Below are positions 44,640-53,858 of a DNA stretch of 64,000 bases, piece after piece. Position 1 is the first letter of the stretch; every line of letters starts with the position of its first letter. The notes under the pieces were generated by a model, which did not search any database, was not told where the DNA came from, and was given only the letters and a program-made list of their open reading frames with translations. This DNA is from CAUUCX01 sp041844835 (GTDB taxonomy: Bacteria; Bacillota; Clostridia; Peptostreptococcales; Anaerovoracaceae), in the NCBI GenBank assembly GCA_041844835.1, contig JBGZBU010000026.1, forward strand, positions 9,129 through 73,128, in the 5' to 3' direction. The position numbers were made by a program, and so were the translations under genes.

Positions 44640-44829
44640 TTAAGCCGAAAAAGATATATTTACATTGATTTTGTGCAATACACTCGTATGCTGGCAAAGC
44701 CAAGCCCAATTGTTGACAATTCCAGTGAAAAGGCTGTCATAATTCATCAACGCAAAATCATAAAGATCATAAACAGCCACCTTATACGTACTTCCAGATT
44801 TGGTTCTGATACTTCAAAGCACGGTTCAT
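44640..44829 (-). pseudogene. Short frame with strong ribosome site and frameshifted continuation
   Basis: On the minus strand AGGAGGTGCATT precedes an ATG at 44829. The frame gives MNRALKYQNQIWKYV and stops at 44782. Shifting frame near 44786 opens a further 48 codons (YKVAVYDLYDFALMNYDS, then VNNWAWLCQHTS) to a stop at 44640. This looks like a 60-residue gene broken by a frameshift, or a leader peptide. The lipoprotein start is 17 bp further on. I do not recognise the protein. Confidence 0.4.
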
Positions 44830-44888
44830 AATGCACCTCCTGTAGTGGTTATGGCCATCTTTACAGCTAGCAACTTCTAACCAAATTG

Positions 44889-44918
44889 AGTATAGCACAT
44901 ACTTTCGATAGTATGCAA
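44889..44918 (-). promoter_or_regulatory. Promoter with operator-like palindrome
   Basis: Minus-strand TTGCAT (44913-44918), 18 bp, TATACT (44889-44894). The spacer is filled by an 18-bp near-perfect palindrome, CATACT-TTCGAT-AGTATG (44898-44915), a position typical of a repressor site. Confidence 0.55.
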
Positions 44919-44949
44919 CCCAGTCCGCCGCCTCATCAGCCGTCGTTTA

Positions 44950-46704
44950 TCAGTCCGCCACCTTGTTATAGAGCTTGTAATAGTATCCTCGGCGCTGCAG
45001 CAGGTTTTCATGCGTGCCTTCTTCTATTATTGCACCGCCCGCCATAACGATTATTCTATCTGCATTCACAACGGTTGACAGCCTGTGTGCTATCGTTATC
45101 GTTGTACGCCCCTTTGCAAGGTCCTCAAGCGACTCCTGCACCACGATTTCACTCTTGTTATCAAGCGCGGACGTTGCCTCATCCAGTATGAGTATCGGCG
45201 GATTTTTCAGGAAAACACGAGCTATTGAGATGCGCTGTTTTTGCCCTCCCGACAATTTCATTCCACGTTCGCCCACATATGTGTCGAAGCCGTTTTCAAG
45301 CGCCATGATGAAATCATATGCGCCCGCAAGACGAGCCGCTTCCTCGACATCAGCACGGGATGCGTCCGGTTTCCCGTATAAAATGTTATCATGTATGCTG
45401 CCTGAAAACATATACACGTCCTGCTGCACTATTCCAATGTTATTTCTAAGCGAATGCAGGCTTATATCCTTGACATTCATTCCGTCAATTTTAACAGCTC
45501 CGGAGTTCACATCCCAAAACCGCGGAATCAAACTGCATATTGTAGTTTTCCCCTCACCCGAGGGACCTACGATCGCCACATTCTCGCCGGGGCGCACATG
45601 CAAATTGAAACCGTCAAGGACATAATCCGAGTCATCCGCATAGCGGAACGATACATCCGCAAGCTCGATATCCCCTTTAACATCCTTGAGATTAAACGCA
45701 TTCCGGGAATCTTTGATTTTAGGCTCTTCATCCATTATCTCCGCAAATCTTTCGATACCGGTAATCCCTCTCTGAAATTGCTCCGTAAACTCCACTATCC
45801 GTCTCACCGTCATAAGCAAACTGCCGACGTACATTATGTACACTATCATATCCGCGGGAGAAATTTCTCCGCGAAGCATGAGCACACCTCCGAGAGCTAT
45901 AACTATGAGATACATTATTCCGTCAAACATGCGGGTCACTGTAAGAAAACTCGCAAAAGAACGATAAAACATTTTCTTAATTGAAAGGAATTTTGAATTA
46001 TCTTCCTCGAATCTTTCGATTTCTATATCTTCATTTGCAAAAGATCTGACTACGCGCACCCCTGAAATGCTGTCCTCTATTCTCGAATTCAGCTCGCCTA
46101 TTTGCGCTCTCTGCTGCTTTGCAGCGCGCCTCATCCCCCTGCTTGAGCGTCTTGCAAGGAAAATCATAAGAGGGATAGTCACGTAAATTGCAAGTGTCAT
46201 GACGGGGCTCGTATTGAAAAGGATGGCGAACGAAACTGCAATTTTAACCGCCCCTATAAAATACTCTTCCGGGCAATGGTGCGCGAATTCGGTAATATCA
46301 AACAGATCGTTCGTGAGCCTGGACATAATCTGCCCTACCTTATTTTCATTGTAAAATTCATCCGACAGCGTTTGCAAATGATGATAAAGATCGCTGCGCA
46401 TATCGGTCTCGATTTTTGCGCCCATGATATGCCCGACGTTTGCCATGTAGTATGCCGCCGTTATGTCTACCGCCTTGATTATGGCGAAAAGCAGTGAGCA
46501 TTTTACAATCGCCGCCACGGTGAGCAGGCCCATGCCTTGCATTCCCAAATTTGCAAGATATCTCAATATAAGGGGTAGTATCATCTCCGATCCGGTCGTG
46601 AGCAGTGCGCAGAACAAATCCAATATCAAAATCATTCTGTATTTTTTGAAATACGGGCGAAAACGCCCGAGCAGATACAAATTATTTTTCATTATTCTAA
46701 ACAT
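44950..46704 (-). CDS. ABC exporter, fused membrane and ATP-binding domains
   Basis: A 584-residue half-transporter with six membrane helices (about 15-310) and a nucleotide-binding domain: Walker A IVGPSGEGKTTICSLIP, signature KLSGGQKQRISIARVFLKN, Walker B ILILDEATSALD and switch TIAHRLSTV. It likely works as a homodimer, since no second half-transporter gene is adjacent. The start is ambiguous between ATG 46704 (just after GGGGG) and ATG 46692. The substrate is unknown; drug or lipid export is the family norm. Confidence 0.88.
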   Translation of the reverse strand: MFRIMKNNLYLLGRFRPYFKKYRMILILDLFCALLTTGSEMILPLILRYLANLGMQGMGLLTVAAIVKCSLLFAIIKAVDITAAYYMANVGHIMGAKIETDMRSDLYHHLQTLSDEFYNENKVGQIMSRLTNDLFDITEFAHHCPEEYFIGAVKIAVSFAILFNTSPVMTLAIYVTIPLMIFLARRSSRGMRRAAKQQRAQIGELNSRIEDSISGVRVVRSFANEDIEIERFEEDNSKFLSIKKMFYRSFASFLTVTRMFDGIMYLIVIALGGVLMLRGEISPADMIVYIMYVGSLLMTVRRIVEFTEQFQRGITGIERFAEIMDEEPKIKDSRNAFNLKDVKGDIELADVSFRYADDSDYVLDGFNLHVRPGENVAIVGPSGEGKTTICSLIPRFWDVNSGAVKIDGMNVKDISLHSLRNNIGIVQQDVYMFSGSIHDNILYGKPDASRADVEEAARLAGAYDFIMALENGFDTYVGERGMKLSGGQKQRISIARVFLKNPPILILDEATSALDNKSEIVVQESLEDLAKGRTTITIAHRLSTVVNADRIIVMAGGAIIEEGTHENLLQRRGYYYKLYNKVAD

Positions 46705-46834
46705 CCCCCTTTTTCTGTTGTATCCCTGTTATATGCTTTCTGTTGTATGCCCGTCACATGTTTGATACATGTTTATTTTTTATTTGTTTTATTCTCTTTT
46801 TATACATGCGTTTGGAATCGCGTGACGTTTGCCG
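46705..46834. repeat. T-rich spacer with short direct repeats
   Basis: TTTCTGTTGTAT occurs twice, 26 bp apart, followed by CACATGTTTGATACATGT and T-rich low-complexity sequence. It recalls the ACATGT repeats after 6640. No gene is seen. Confidence 0.35.
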
Positions 46835-47461
46835 TCAAATATAATCGTATCCGATCACATTGCCCTCGGACACGCGAAGGTGAAATCCACGCCCGGGGAC
46901 AGGCATTCGCTTAAATGTGTGATCGAATTCGTCAGGAAAGATTATCTGCATTATTTTGCCGATCACGCCTCCGTGGCAAACCGCCAATGTGCGCGCCGCC
47001 TGTTCCCGATGCCGCAATTGCAGCTCTTTTGCCGCATGCGCATTCAATAAATCTCTAAACCCCTTATTCACTCTGCATCCAAAAGAATTTCTGCTGTCGC
47101 TGCCGCCGGGCAGAGGCATATCCGAATTCTCGGGTTTAAGCCAGTTTCTGTATACCTCATCTTTTACTATGATATCGCTCGGCGTACACTCGTAATCGCC
47201 GAAATCAAATTCGCGAAATTCTTTGATGACACAAAAATCCACATCTCCCCATATGTGCTTCAATGTCTGCACTGCCCGCGTCATTCCGGAAGTGTAAAAG
47301 CTTATATCATTTCCCGACGGATAAATACCATCCGATACATACTCATCAAGCTGCGCATACGCCTCGTCTATAAGCGGCACATCCGTGCTGCCGTAGTACC
47401 AGTCCTTGATATTCCCCTCCGTGAGACCGTGCCTTATTAAAAAAATTGCAGATTCCTTCAT
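46835..47461 (-). CDS. Histidine phosphatase-family protein
   Basis: A 208-residue phosphoglycerate-mutase-like phosphatase. The catalytic histidine is in FLIRHGLTEGN. The second arginine region FYTSGMTRAVQTL, FREFDFGDYECT and the second histidine in LAVCHGGVIGKIM all match. The substrate cannot be told; such proteins include alpha-ribazole phosphatases and broad sugar-phosphate phosphatases. It stands alone, with a weak ribosome site. Confidence 0.85.
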   Translation of the reverse strand: MKESAIFLIRHGLTEGNIKDWYYGSTDVPLIDEAYAQLDEYVSDGIYPSGNDISFYTSGMTRAVQTLKHIWGDVDFCVIKEFREFDFGDYECTPSDIIVKDEVYRNWLKPENSDMPLPGGSDSRNSFGCRVNKGFRDLLNAHAAKELQLRHREQAARTLAVCHGGVIGKIMQIIFPDEFDHTFKRMPVPGRGFHLRVSEGNVIGYDYI

Positions 47462-47814
47462 CGTTAAACACCCGTATCCTTACTAAAGATCCTTATCTTC
47501 TACATGGCATTATCTTACACTTAGTTTTGTCCGATTTGTCCGGCAGCTCAAGAATTAAAATCACTGATTTTGAAATAACCGATATACACGGCAATACTCC
47601 TCCTATACACGATTTAATTGACATCACGTGCCGCGCCTGCACTATGTCCGCTTGAAATCATCAATGTTCAGCTGCGCCATATTCAATTGACATCATCAAT
47701 GCTTCGGATGCGCCAATGTTTCACTTTGACAGCGCTCAACTTGCTTGATACTTCCGACTGACAGCACTCAACTTGCTTGATGCTGCTAACTGATCGCCAA
47801 TTTGCAATACACAA
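47462..47814. repeat. Gene-free stretch with diverged tandem repeats
   Basis: From 47728 to 47795 a 32-bp unit beginning TGACAGC(G/A)CTCAACTTGC occurs twice in tandem. Upstream (about 47655-47727) two looser copies share ATCATCAATG and GCGCCA words. No coding potential is convincing. The role is unknown. Confidence 0.45.
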
Positions 47815-48594
47815 TTATCTCGTGCCGATGACCAGGATGTCCGAAAACGCTTTTATCAATTTCGCAAGCGCGGCATCATTGACATCAAAGTCAACATCAT
47901 CTATTTGATTAACAGGCAAAAGATTCAATGAGGTACCGCTGACAGCCGCAGCGCTGATCTCCCCCAGTTCCGCAATGCTTATGAAACGTTTTGATATATT
48001 TATTCCGCACAGTTCCGCCGCTTCAAGCACTTTTTCACGGGTCACGCCGAGAAGAACCGCTTCGTCCGGAGCAGTTATAATCTCAGCACACGCCCCGCAG
48101 GTACCGTTTTTTATAAAAAAAATATTCGCCCGTTCACATTCATAAATTTTTTGATCATGCACATATAGCATCTGAAATGCCCCGGCTTTTTTTCTTATCT
48201 TTGAAATTTCTTCGCGCTGCGATACATCCATATATTTGACATTCGGATTTTTGCGCTTGAATTCATATGTTTTGAGTGACACGCCGTTTTCCATTTGAAG
48301 CCTGGTCGGATACACGCCGTCAACATCAATTATACTCACTTTGGCATTTTCATTTATGCCGATCCTTATATTGAAATTGAAGGCGCCATATGTATCTGCA
48401 GATTTGGTACGCTGCGCAATCACGTTTTTTATACCCGTGATTAGTGCCGATCTGTCAATTTGAAAATCAGCGTAATGGGCAAGCGAACGCTCCAATCTGG
48501 ATATGTGCTCGTCCGGGAAAACCGTTTTCCCGTTCATTACGCGAATCACTTCATATACTTCAAATACTTCAATTTTTTTTAAATCATTGCACAT
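47815..48594 (-). CDS. Class IV PLP aminotransferase-like protein
   Basis: A 259-residue fold-type IV PLP enzyme, related to branched-chain aminotransferase and 4-amino-4-deoxychorismate lyase. FEVYEVIRVMNGKTVFPDEH and HISRLERSL begin the fold. The PLP lysine is probably in NPNVKYMDV. ECERANIFFIKNG replaces the usual E-x-x-x-SN-F, so the serine is an alanine. LLGVTREKVLEAA and AVSGTSLNLLPV follow. The substrate is undecided. It is transcribed alone before the groEL terminator. Confidence 0.8.
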   Translation of the reverse strand: MCNDLKKIEVFEVYEVIRVMNGKTVFPDEHISRLERSLAHYADFQIDRSALITGIKNVIAQRTKSADTYGAFNFNIRIGINENAKVSIIDVDGVYPTRLQMENGVSLKTYEFKRKNPNVKYMDVSQREEISKIRKKAGAFQMLYVHDQKIYECERANIFFIKNGTCGACAEIITAPDEAVLLGVTREKVLEAAELCGINISKRFISIAELGEISAAAVSGTSLNLLPVNQIDDVDFDVNDAALAKLIKAFSDILVIGTR

Positions 48595-48866
48595 ATCACC
48601 GCACCAGATACAAATTCTCCGGCAAACATCCTCATATATGTTTACCCGAATATCCTAGTTTTTATATATTAATGCCTTTTAATTCTATCATGCCGGGTAG
48701 TCTCCGGCATGATCAAATAGCCAGCTCATATCGGCAACGCCGCATTACTCAACACCCGAGGTGTTGAGGGTATAATCAATGCAACCATTATATCATGACA
48801 ACAGACTCCAGCATAATATAATCCGCGCGGCACGTTTATCAATAATCAACAATCCTAAAATTAAAA
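48595..48866. repeat. Intergenic stretch with two perfect hairpins
   Basis: ATCATGCCGG/CCGGCATGAT (48687-48713, 7-nt loop) and CTCAACACC/GGTGTTGAG (48748-48768, 3-nt loop). Neither is followed by a T run. They may be transcript-end or processing hairpins upstream of the aminotransferase. No gene is seen. Confidence 0.4.
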
Positions 48867-48895
48867 CCCCGCGGGATTGCAAGATTCCCGCAGGG
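48867..48895 (-). terminator. Terminator of groES-groEL
   Basis: CCCTGCGGGA and TCCCGCGGGG form a 10-bp stem (one T-G wobble) with a 9-nt loop, followed on the minus strand by TTTTAATTTTAGG, 45 bp after the groEL stop. Confidence 0.8.
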
Positions 48896-48941
48896 CATGC
48901 ATTTTCAGATATATGACTTGCAGATGAAGCATTGAGAGAGC

Positions 48942-50573
48942 TTACATCATACCGCCCATGCCTCCCATGCCTCCCATCGGCGGCATAGCCGGCTCATCTG
49001 AAGGGACATCGGACACGCAGCTCTCCGTTGTGAGCAACATGCTTGATGCGGAGGCAGCATTCTGAAGTGCCGAGCGGGTCACTTTCGCAGGATCCACAAT
49101 ACCGAATTTCATCATGTCCACATATTCTTCTATATCCGCGTTGAATCCTACCCCTTTATCGCTGTTTTTGATTTCCGCTACTACAACGGAACCCTCATAG
49201 CCCGCATTTTCCGCGATCTGTCTTACCGGCTCCTCCAGCGCTCTCTTTATGATTACAGCGCCCGTTTTTTCATCTCCAGAGAGAGTCTCAATCAATTTTT
49301 CAACAGCCGGAATAGTGTTTGCAAGCGCTACACCGCCGCCCGCGACGATACCTTCCTCAACTGCCGCTTTTGTAGCATTCAGCGCATCTTCCATTCTGAG
49401 TTTTTTCTCTTTGAGCTCCGTTTCGGTAGCCGCGCCCACTTTGATTACGGCCACTCCGCCTGTAAGTTTTGCGATTCTTTCGAGCGTCTTTTCTCTGTCA
49501 AACTCAGAATTCGTTTCAGCCGCCTGTGCTCTGAGCTGTTTAACTCTGTCCTCGATAGCGGATTTGTCTCCGGCTCCGCCTACGAGCACCGTATTTTCCT
49601 TATTGATTTTTGCAGAAGCCGCTCTGCCGAGCAGATCAATGTTCGCCTCTTTGAGGTCATATCCCAAACTCTCCGAAATTACCTGACCGCCTGTCAGAAT
49701 AGCAAGATCATCCATCATCGCTTTTCTTCTCTCACCGAATCCCGGTGCCTTGATTGCAACGCAGTCGAATGTTCCTCTGAGTTTATTAACGACAAGGGTC
49801 GCAAGCGCTTCACCGTCAACATCCTCGGCAATAATTAAAAGCTTTCCGTTTGCCTGCACCACCTGCTCAAGCAGCGGAAGGATCTCCTGAATATTGGAAA
49901 TCTTCTTATCGGTGAGCAGTATATAAGGATTTTCGAGAACCGCTTCCATCTTTTCCGTGTCGGTAACCATGTACGCCGACAGATATCCGCGATCAAACTG
50001 CATTCCTTCAACAACTTCAAGAGAAGTGCCGATCGATTTGGATTCTTCCACCGTGATTACGCCATCTTTTCCGACCTCTTCCATTGCATCCGCAATCATT
50101 GCACCGATTTCAGCGTCAGCAGCGGAAACGGAAGCTGTCTGAGCTATATTTTCTTTTGATTCGACAGTTTTTGCGAGATTTTTTATCTCCTCAACCGCTA
50201 CTTCGACCGCCTTGTTGATTCCCTTTTTAAGCTCCATCGGATTCGCTCCGGCGGCAACATTTTTAAACCCTTCTTTGATGATGATCTGCGCGAGCAATGT
50301 CGCCGTAGTGGTTCCGTCACCCGCCACGTCATTTGTTTTTGTCGCCACTTCTTTTACAAGCTGAGCACCCATGTTTTCAACGGGATCTTCAAGCTCAATT
50401 TCTCTTGCAATAGTGACACCGTCATTTGTAATGAGCGGCGATCCGAATTTTCTGTCGAGTATTACATTGCGCCCCTTAGGTCCGAGCGTAATTTTGACGG
50501 TATCCGCCAAGTGATCTACACCGGCCTGCAGCTTTCTTCTGGCATCTTCGCCGTAAAATAGTTCTTTAGCCAT
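48942..50573 (-). CDS. groL: Chaperonin GroEL
   Basis: The 543-residue 60-kDa chaperonin subunit. The ATP site KITLGPKGRNVILD, VAGDGTTTATLLAQ, GIVAGGGVALA and the C-terminal tail GGMGGMGGMM are all typical. GGGGGAAA lies before the ATG. It follows groES by 180 bp of A-rich leader and is controlled by the CIRCE/HrcA site upstream of groES. Confidence 0.97.
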   Translation of the reverse strand: MAKELFYGEDARRKLQAGVDHLADTVKITLGPKGRNVILDRKFGSPLITNDGVTIAREIELEDPVENMGAQLVKEVATKTNDVAGDGTTTATLLAQIIIKEGFKNVAAGANPMELKKGINKAVEVAVEEIKNLAKTVESKENIAQTASVSAADAEIGAMIADAMEEVGKDGVITVEESKSIGTSLEVVEGMQFDRGYLSAYMVTDTEKMEAVLENPYILLTDKKISNIQEILPLLEQVVQANGKLLIIAEDVDGEALATLVVNKLRGTFDCVAIKAPGFGERRKAMMDDLAILTGGQVISESLGYDLKEANIDLLGRAASAKINKENTVLVGGAGDKSAIEDRVKQLRAQAAETNSEFDREKTLERIAKLTGGVAVIKVGAATETELKEKKLRMEDALNATKAAVEEGIVAGGGVALANTIPAVEKLIETLSGDEKTGAVIIKRALEEPVRQIAENAGYEGSVVVAEIKNSDKGVGFNADIEEYVDMMKFGIVDPAKVTRSALQNAASASSMLLTTESCVSDVPSDEPAMPPMGGMGGMGGMM

Positions 50574-50755
50574 TTCAGTTTCCCCCTATGTTAATTTTGA
50601 TTTATAATTTACTGATTTACCTGATTTTATTCCGCTGTATTTTATTTTTTGTTTCGTTTTTTTATTTGCCGCGTTTCTCTATTTGTATTTGTCATGTTTT
50701 GTTTTTTATTTTGCATCGCTTTGTTTTGCATCACTGCATATTTATGCACTCGTTT
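50574..50755 (-). other. A-rich low-complexity spacer between groES and groEL
   Basis: On the coding strand this 180-bp stretch is mostly repeated AAATAAAA/CAAAA words with few stable hairpins. It holds no gene. It could act as an unstructured leader for groEL translation. Confidence 0.4.
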
Positions 50756-51034
50756 TTATTCAAGCGTTGCAAGTATGTCCGCCTGCCTAAGTATCAAATA
50801 GTCCGTGCCGTCTCTTTTGATTTCCGTTCCTACATATTCCGAAAAGATAACCATATCTCCCACTTTCACTTCCATCTTTTCGTCCGCAGTTCCCGGACCC
50901 ACTGCCATAACCTCGGCTACCATAGGCGCTTCCTTGGCATTGCCTGTCAGGATGATCCCGCTTTGAGTTTTTTCCTCCGCTTCCACTCTTTTTATTACCA
51001 CTTTATCTGCCAGTGGCTTGATTCCACATTTCAT
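50756..51034 (-). CDS. groES: Co-chaperonin GroES
   Basis: A 92-residue cofactor cap of GroEL. It starts IKPLADKVVIKRVEAEEKTQ and has the mobile loop SGIILTGNAKEAP and the roof loop. AAAGGAG lies 7 nt before the ATG. The CIRCE operator lies 34 bp upstream. Confidence 0.97.
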   Translation of the reverse strand: MKCGIKPLADKVVIKRVEAEEKTQSGIILTGNAKEAPMVAEVMAVGPGTADEKMEVKVGDMVIFSEYVGTEIKRDGTDYLILRQADILATLE

Positions 51035-51067
51035 TCTAACACTCCTTTCAAAATCCTACCGTTTCTG

Positions 51068-51094
51068 TTAGCACTCGGCATTGAGGAGTGCTAA
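51068..51094. promoter_or_regulatory. CIRCE operator (HrcA binding site)
   Basis: TTAGCACTC (51068-51076), 9-bp spacer, GAGTGCTAA (51086-51094): an exact match to the CIRCE consensus, between the groES promoter and gene. It predicts HrcA repression relieved by heat shock. Confidence 0.97.
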
Positions 51095-51101
51095 CAAGTT
51101 T

Positions 51102-51130
51102 AATTTACCACTTCTATACCCGCTTGTCAA
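51102..51130 (-). promoter_or_regulatory. groES-groEL promoter
   Basis: Minus-strand TTGACA (51125-51130), 17 bp, TAAATT (51102-51107), immediately upstream of CIRCE. Confidence 0.8.
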
Positions 51131-51337
51131 TAAAAAAAACAAGTGAATCGTCTGCACACGCTTTTCGCTTCAAAATCAATCCGCCCTCCCGCTCGAACAA
51201 AAATGCAAATCAAACCTCAGGCGAACAAAAGCAAAAAACTAAATACGAAGCTGAACCGGACAAAAAACCGCAAAGCGAGCCTCAATCCGGCCCGCTCTGC
51301 AGCTTTTGCGTTTTATAGGATATAAGTTAACCTCGAT

Positions 51338-51832
51338 TTACACTAAAACCGTAATTCCGCCATCTATAGTATCAAACAATATCAGAAAAGCCTCGTTGTA
51401 CTCATTCGTGCAATGTACCACAAAGAACTTTTTATATATGGTTTTTCTGTGAGGGATCTCGATTTTAGGCGTGTGAAACATCTTTGCCTTTGAAACGTGA
51501 AGTTTCAATATGAAATCATGCCCGATGCTGTCCACCTCATCAGTTGTAAGCTTGGATTGCATTATGATTTCATCATCCGCTTCCAATGTCTCGACAATCG
51601 GTTCCCCGTCCGCAACCGCAGGTCTCCCATGCACCATATCCACTAAGCAAAGTACGGTTTTGTTGAGATTGCCAAGTCTTTTACCCTCCCATATCAGATT
51701 GTAATGCAGGTAATGGTATGGATAATATACACTGTCAATCTTTTCCACGGAGATGGTTCCGTCCTGATTGAGGAGCATCTGCTCCGCATTTTCCTCCGTG
51801 TGCGTACTCGGTATTACTTCTATCTTCTTCAT
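51338..51832 (-). CDS. Protein of unknown function downstream of the symporter
   Basis: A 164-residue soluble protein starting MKKIEVIPSTHTEENAEQML, with TVLCLVDMVHGRPAV in the middle and KKFFVVHCTNEYNEAFLILF near the end. I recognise no domain. The start at 51832 has AAAGGAT upstream; an earlier in-frame ATG lacks one. It lies 46 bp after the Na+:solute symporter and may be cotranscribed with it. Confidence 0.6.
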   Translation of the reverse strand: MKKIEVIPSTHTEENAEQMLLNQDGTISVEKIDSVYYPYHYLHYNLIWEGKRLGNLNKTVLCLVDMVHGRPAVADGEPIVETLEADDEIIMQSKLTTDEVDSIGHDFILKLHVSKAKMFHTPKIEIPHRKTIYKKFFVVHCTNEYNEAFLILFDTIDGGITVLV

Positions 51833-51878
51833 GTCTATATCCTTTATGCATACGCGCCATTGCACTGCACCCGCTGTG

Positions 51879-53459
51879 TTATGCCAATGCAAATCCCCTG
51901 TTTTCAAGATATCCTGAATCCTTTAGGAAGTTTGAAACCGCATTTCCTTCCGTTGCGAGATATTTGGAAGATGCACCCTCCAATTTTGCGGAAGCAAATA
52001 TATGTTTTGCCGCCGCCTTATCAACCAATTCACACATCTCAGGCGATGTCGGTTTCCCGAAATGGCTGAATATAAACATGCATATTGAAGAGAGCGCCAC
52101 ACCTATAAAATAAGGATGTATCTTGGTAGGCTCTTCCAGCTTCATTGCGGTCCAAATGAAATTGATACCTCCGCCCGCAACCATTGATGCCACGGAACCG
52201 GTCGCATTCGCTTTTTTCCACCAAATCGCACAGAAGAAGCTAGGCAGCAACGCGCAGCTCATTACACCGAATGAGAATATTACGAGTTTGAATATTCCCG
52301 GCGGCTGCAAAATCGAAATTATGATTCCCACGATACCTACACATATGATGGAAATCTTTGAAGCAATTACAACCTGTCTGTCGGTAGCGTCAGGTCTGAG
52401 CCATCTCTTATAAAGATCGATGGAGAATATCGTTCCCACCAGAAGCAAAAGAGCCGCAACTGTCGACATGATAGCCGACATGATAGCCGTCAAAATGACT
52501 GCAGCAATTACGCCAGGGAACATCTGGAATGAAAGCTCCGGAATTACCATCTCAGGATCGGCAATATTCGGCAGCAATATGATTCCGCACAGCCCCAAAA
52601 TGTATGGGGAGAAAATGAATAACTGATTCCAGATTGTCGCAATAAGCAATGTTTTCTTTGCAGTGGCAGGGCCCTCCATCGCCATGTGTTTGATTACAAC
52701 GTGCGGAAGTCCGATATATCCGATCAGGTATATCAAAACTGCGCCGGCGATTACGCCGTATCCGTTTTCATAAATGAGCCCTTTTCCCCAAACGCTCAGA
52801 TATGTAGGGTCGATCTCCGCAAGTTTTGTGTTCAATGCAGTAAAGCCGCCCACTTTTGTCACGGACAAAAGCAAAACTCCGATTACGGAAGTTACCATGA
52901 TCATGCCCTGAATTACGTCAATCCACGCAACAGCGAAATATCCGCCGACAAATGTGTATATCAGAATAACTGTTACGCCGGCGATAAGTGCAGGTGCGAA
53001 CGGAAAGTTAAAGAGCAAAGCAAGCGTTTTTCCGGAAGCGAGGAACTGTGCAAGCACATATCCGCTCAATCCGAAAATTGATACTATTGATGCTATTACC
53101 TTTACTTTTCCGGAGTTGTAACGCTTTTCTATATACTCAATAGGCGATATCGAGTCGAGGAGCTGTGAAAGCCTTCTCATCCTTCTCGCCATCAGTGAGA
53201 TATTGATTATTCCGCCTCCGGCATCACCTACCGCGTAGAAAATTGCAAACCAACCGATGTTATATGCCAGCGAAGGTCCCCCCATGAACATATAGCCGCT
53301 CATCGCCGTAGTTTGAAGCGTAAGAGCTGTGATGAGAGGTCCCATCTGGCGTCCGCCTAGCAGGAAATCCTCAGATTTTTGTGCTTTTCTGTTCCAGTAC
53401 ACGCCCATACCGATCATCAGGACGAAATATATGAGCAGTACGATTACTTCTATTCTCAT
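51879..53459 (-). CDS. Na+:solute symporter (SSS family)
   Basis: A 526-residue membrane protein with about 13 helices. The early motif KSEDFLLGGRQMGPLITALT, the Na+-site region TLQTTAMSGYMFMGGPSLAY, GGYFAVAWIDVIQGMIM and ILTAIMSAIMSTVAALLL are characteristic of the PutP/PanF family. The substrate (proline, pantothenate or another organic solute) is unknown. AGGAGGG lies before the ATG, which overlaps the stop of a 51-codon gene. Confidence 0.9.
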   Translation of the reverse strand: MRIEVIVLLIYFVLMIGMGVYWNRKAQKSEDFLLGGRQMGPLITALTLQTTAMSGYMFMGGPSLAYNIGWFAIFYAVGDAGGGIINISLMARRMRRLSQLLDSISPIEYIEKRYNSGKVKVIASIVSIFGLSGYVLAQFLASGKTLALLFNFPFAPALIAGVTVILIYTFVGGYFAVAWIDVIQGMIMVTSVIGVLLLSVTKVGGFTALNTKLAEIDPTYLSVWGKGLIYENGYGVIAGAVLIYLIGYIGLPHVVIKHMAMEGPATAKKTLLIATIWNQLFIFSPYILGLCGIILLPNIADPEMVIPELSFQMFPGVIAAVILTAIMSAIMSTVAALLLLVGTIFSIDLYKRWLRPDATDRQVVIASKISIICVGIVGIIISILQPPGIFKLVIFSFGVMSCALLPSFFCAIWWKKANATGSVASMVAGGGINFIWTAMKLEEPTKIHPYFIGVALSSICMFIFSHFGKPTSPEMCELVDKAAAKHIFASAKLEGASSKYLATEGNAVSNFLKDSGYLENRGFALA

Positions 53460-53611
53460 GATTGCGTCCCTCCTGTAAATTCTTTATCATATTCTTCTGT
53501 GATCTTATCATGTTTAGCCATTATAACGTACATTATGATTGCTATTGTGGTATAAACTATAGGCCAGCTTAGATAAGCAAGCGCCGATACCACCGGCATC
53601 CCCAAAATCAT
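53456..53611 (-). CDS. Small membrane protein, likely symporter accessory subunit
   Basis: A 51-residue protein: one membrane helix (LSWPIVYTTIAIIMYVIMA, about 14-32) and a charged tail (KHDKITEEYDKEFTGG). GGAGG lies 9 nt before the ATG at 53611. Its TGA overlaps the symporter ATG, so the two are translationally coupled. Small one-helix partners beside SSS symporters are known; whether this one belongs to such a family was not checked. Confidence 0.75.
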   Translation of the reverse strand: MILGMPVVSALAYLSWPIVYTTIAIIMYVIMAKHDKITEEYDKEFTGGTQS

Positions 53612-53805
53612 AAAACATTCCTCCTCTCATGATTTGAGCACTGACTACAATGCCATAAATAAAGGTCGCGCCACACATTCCGCGCACATCATTCTCCAAA
53701 TTACAGCAAATAAATGACACGGCAACGAGCACGCAATAATAAAAAATAGATAATAGAGATGATTAAGAAGTGACAAACGATATGATATGTCGCCTTCTTG
53801 TTAAA

Positions 53806-53835
53806 ATTATAACTTGCCAAGGGTGCTCCTGACAA
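53806..53835 (-). promoter_or_regulatory. Promoter of the symporter operon
   Basis: Minus-strand TTGTCA (53830-53835), 18 bp, TATAAT (53806-53811), about 190 bp before the small-protein gene. The leader between (53612-53800) shows no gene. Confidence 0.6.
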
Positions 53836-53858
53836 GTCTGTGAGAGCTGAATTTAGGG

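Noticed and set aside
47728..47795. Tandem repeat considered as a CRISPR array
   Set aside because: The units follow directly in tandem with no variable spacers.
51143..51325. 60-codon plus-strand frame after CIRCE
   Set aside because: It is Lys/Arg/Asn-rich low-complexity sequence without ribosome site, lying on the strand opposite groES and the DUF gene.
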